A stretch of 5,836 nt of DNA, from the NCBI GenBank assembly GCA_028291305.1, contig JAQGII010000080.1, positions 1 through 5,836 on the forward strand, in the 5' to 3' direction. Below the pieces are notes generated by a model. It was not told the origin of the DNA. It worked only from the letters and a program-made list of their open reading frames with translations, and did no database searches. Shown piece by piece: positions 4,533 through 5,836 of the stretch (its first letter is position 1; the number at the start of each line of letters is the position of its first letter). A program made the translations under genes and the position numbers. Source of the DNA: Caulobacteraceae bacterium (GTDB lineage Bacteria > Pseudomonadota > Alphaproteobacteria > Caulobacterales > Caulobacteraceae).

Positions 4533-4563
4533 TTGCTGAATCGCCGGCGTTAAGGCCTACATT
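4533..4563 (+). promoter_or_regulatory. tentative uvrA promoter
   Basis: TTGCTG (4533-4538) directly follows the SOS box and CCTACATT (4556-4563) loosely fits the Caulobacter -10 form GCTANAWC. The spacing is not ideal and the start is not fixed; the position next to the LexA box is the main support. Confidence 0.35.
4538..4542. promoter_or_regulatory. GANTC (CcrM methylation) site in the uvrA promoter
   Basis: GAATC lies between the tentative -35 and -10 of uvrA and six bases after the LexA box. In Caulobacter, GANTC sites in promoters can make expression depend on CcrM methylation and GcrA. A role here is inference. Confidence 0.35.
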
Positions 4564-4572
4564 GGGGGTCGT

Positions 4573-4590
4573 CCCGCGCTCCCCTGCGGG
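4573..4590 (+). repeat. weak stem-loop in uvrA leader
   Basis: CCCGC (4573-4577) can pair with GCGGG (4586-4590) across an 8-base loop. It lies in the likely 5' leader of uvrA, 16 bases before the ATG. The stem is short and may be chance. Confidence 0.25.
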
Positions 4591-4606
4591 CCCTTCGAGC
4601 GTGTGA

Positions 4607-5836
4607 ATGTCCGAACGCCATCATTTCATCCGCGTGCGCGGCGCGCGCGAGCACAACCTCAAGAACGTCAACGTGGATATCCCGCGCGAGCAACTCGTGG
4701 TGCTCACCGGCCTGTCCGGCTCGGGCAAGAGCTCGCTCGCCTTCGACACCATCTATGCCGAGGGCCAGCGCCGCTATGTGGAGAGCCTGTCGGCCTATGC
4801 GCGCCAGTTCCTGGAGCTGATGGGCAAGCCGGACGTGGACCTGATCGAGGGCCTCTCGCCGGCCATCTCCATCGAGCAGAAGACCACCTCCAAGAACCCG
4901 CGCTCCACCGTGGGCACGGTGACCGAGATCCACGACTACATGCGCCTGCTGTGGGCGCGCGTGGGCGTGCCCTATTCGCCGGCCACCGGCCTGCCGATCG
5001 AGAGCCAAACCGTCTCGATGATGGTCGACAAGATCACCGCCCTGCCCGAGGGCGCCCGCCTGTATCTGCTGGCCCCCATGATCCGCGGCCGCAAGGGCGA
5101 GTACCGCAAGGAGATCGCCGACCTGCAGCGCCAGGGCTTCCAGCGCCTCAAGATCGACGGGGTGTTCTACGCGATCGAGGACGCGCCCCCGCTCGAGAAG
5201 CAGATCAAGCACGACATCGACGTGGTGGTGGACCGCATCGTCACCAAGGAAGGCCTGGAGCAGCGGCTGGCGGACTCGCTGGAAACCGCGTTGCGGCTGG
5301 CGGACGGCATCGCCGTCGCCGAATGGGCCGACGCGAAAGAGGGCGAGACGGCGCAGCGGCTGCTGTTCTCCGAGAAGTTCGCCTGCCCGGTGTCCGGCTT
5401 CACGATCAGCGAGATCGAGCCGCGGCTATTCTCGTTCAACAACCCGCACGGCGCCTGCCCGGTGTGCGACGGCCTGGGGACCAAGCTGGCGTTCGACGCC
5501 GACCTGGTGATCCCGGATAAGGACAAGACCCTGCACAAGGGCGCGGTCGCCCCCTGGGCCCGCGGCCCCTCGCCGCTCTACACCCAGACGCTGCAGGCGC
5601 TGTCGCGCCACTACGGCTTCTCGATGGACGTGCCGTGGTCGAAGCTGCCGGAGGCGGCCCAGAAGGTGATCCTCTACGGGTCGGGCTCGCAGAAGATCAA
5701 GTTCACCTACGACGACAACGCCCGCAAATACGAGGTCAGCAAGACCTTCGAAGGGGTGATCCCCAACCTCGAACGCCGTTGGCGCGAGACCGACAGCGCC
5801 TGGGTGCGCGAGGAGCTGGGCCGCTACCAGTCGGAC
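4607..5836 (+). CDS. uvrA: Excinuclease ABC subunit A (UvrA), N-terminal 410 residues
   Basis: UvrA is the damage-sensing ATPase of nucleotide excision repair; it loads UvrB on lesions in the cytoplasm. The frame is open from the ATG at 4607 to the window end (410 codons, of roughly 950 in the family), so the 3' part is missing only because the window stops. Residues 1-33 give [22 protein letters not shown]; Walker A is G35-LSGSGKS-42; residues 59-119 contain [20 protein letters not shown], then [21 protein letters not shown], the UvrA-specific signature. The first zinc-binding region has C260-P-V-S263 and C284-P-V-C287 around [11 protein letters not shown], so one ligand is Ser instead of Cys; I recall this as common in alphaproteobacteria. 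The start has only a weak ribosome site. A LexA box at 4518-4532 indicates SOS control. It is divergent from the CusF-like gene. Confidence 0.97.
   Translation, partial: MSERHHFIRVRGAREHNLKNVNVDIPREQLVVLTGLSGSGKSSLAFDTIYAEGQRRYVESLSAYARQFLELMGKPDVDLIEGLSPAISIEQKTTSKNPRSTVGTVTEIHDYMRLLWARVGVPYSPATGLPIESQTVSMMVDKITALPEGARLYLLAPMIRGRKGEYRKEIADLQRQGFQRLKIDGVFYAIEDAPPLEKQIKHDIDVVVDRIVTKEGLEQRLADSLETALRLADGIAVAEWADAKEGETAQRLLFSEKFACPVSGFTISEIEPRLFSFNNPHGACPVCDGLGTKLAFDADLVIPDKDKTLHKGAVAPWARGPSPLYTQTLQALSRHYGFSMDVPWSKLPEAAQKVILYGSGSQKIKFTYDDNARKYEVSKTFEGVIPNLERRWRETDSAWVREELGRYQSD

Noticed and set aside
4550..5212. Minus-strand open frame opposite the start of uvrA
   Set aside because: Shadow of uvrA; it would also cover the SOS promoter region and shows no family pattern.
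4603..5520. Plus-strand 305-codon open frame overlapping uvrA
   Set aside because: Out of frame with the clear UvrA reading frame beginning at 4607; Arg/Pro/Gly-rich and without motifs.

Overview
The window is GC-rich chromosomal DNA from an alphaproteobacterium, most likely Caulobacteraceae (Caulobacter, Phenylobacterium or a relative). This rests on fliX divergent from flgI, on the flgI-cheL-flbY order, on a DksA that lacks most zinc cysteines, on an alphaproteobacterial SOS box (GTTC-N7-GTTC) before uvrA, and on sparse GANTC sites. The lineage call comes from recalled family knowledge, not from a search.

Layout. Bases 1-771 (+) are the 3' part of a GcvA-like LysR regulator that begins upstream of the window. 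Convergent to it, with only 3 bases between the stop codons, is dksA (775-1203, -), which has its own sigma70-type promoter at 1251-1279. Upstream of dksA on the same strand is fliX (1309-1737, -). The 231-bp region 1738-1968 is a compact two-way flagellar control region. It holds a sigma54 promoter for fliX, a GGCA-N5-TGCC element (candidate FlbD/ftr site), a perfect IHF consensus match and a sigma54 promoter for flgI. Rightwards runs an overlapping three-gene operon: flgI (P-ring), cheL (rod-binding FlgJ-type domain) and a flbY/FlgN-like gene, each joined by a TGATG stop/start overlap. Convergent to this operon is a small membrane-anchored protein with a CusF-like domain that has lost most copper ligands (3852-4295, -). 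Its 5' side and the SOS-controlled uvrA (4607 to the window end, +) share a 311-bp intergenic region.

How it fits together. FlgI and CheL serve assembly of the basal-body rod and P-ring. In Caulobacter, FliX couples early basal-body assembly to FlbD, the sigma54 activator of later flagellar genes. The fliX/flgI intergenic region therefore probably both responds to and feeds this checkpoint. dksA lies directly downstream of fliX but appears to be separately promoted. uvrA is an independent DNA-repair unit.

No mobile element, CRISPR array, tRNA or rRNA was seen, and I found no wholly new system. The points most worth a second look are the architecture of the flagellar control region (including a fliX promoter sitting inside an inverted repeat), a hairpin at the predicted +1 of flgI, and the CusF-like protein with missing metal ligands.
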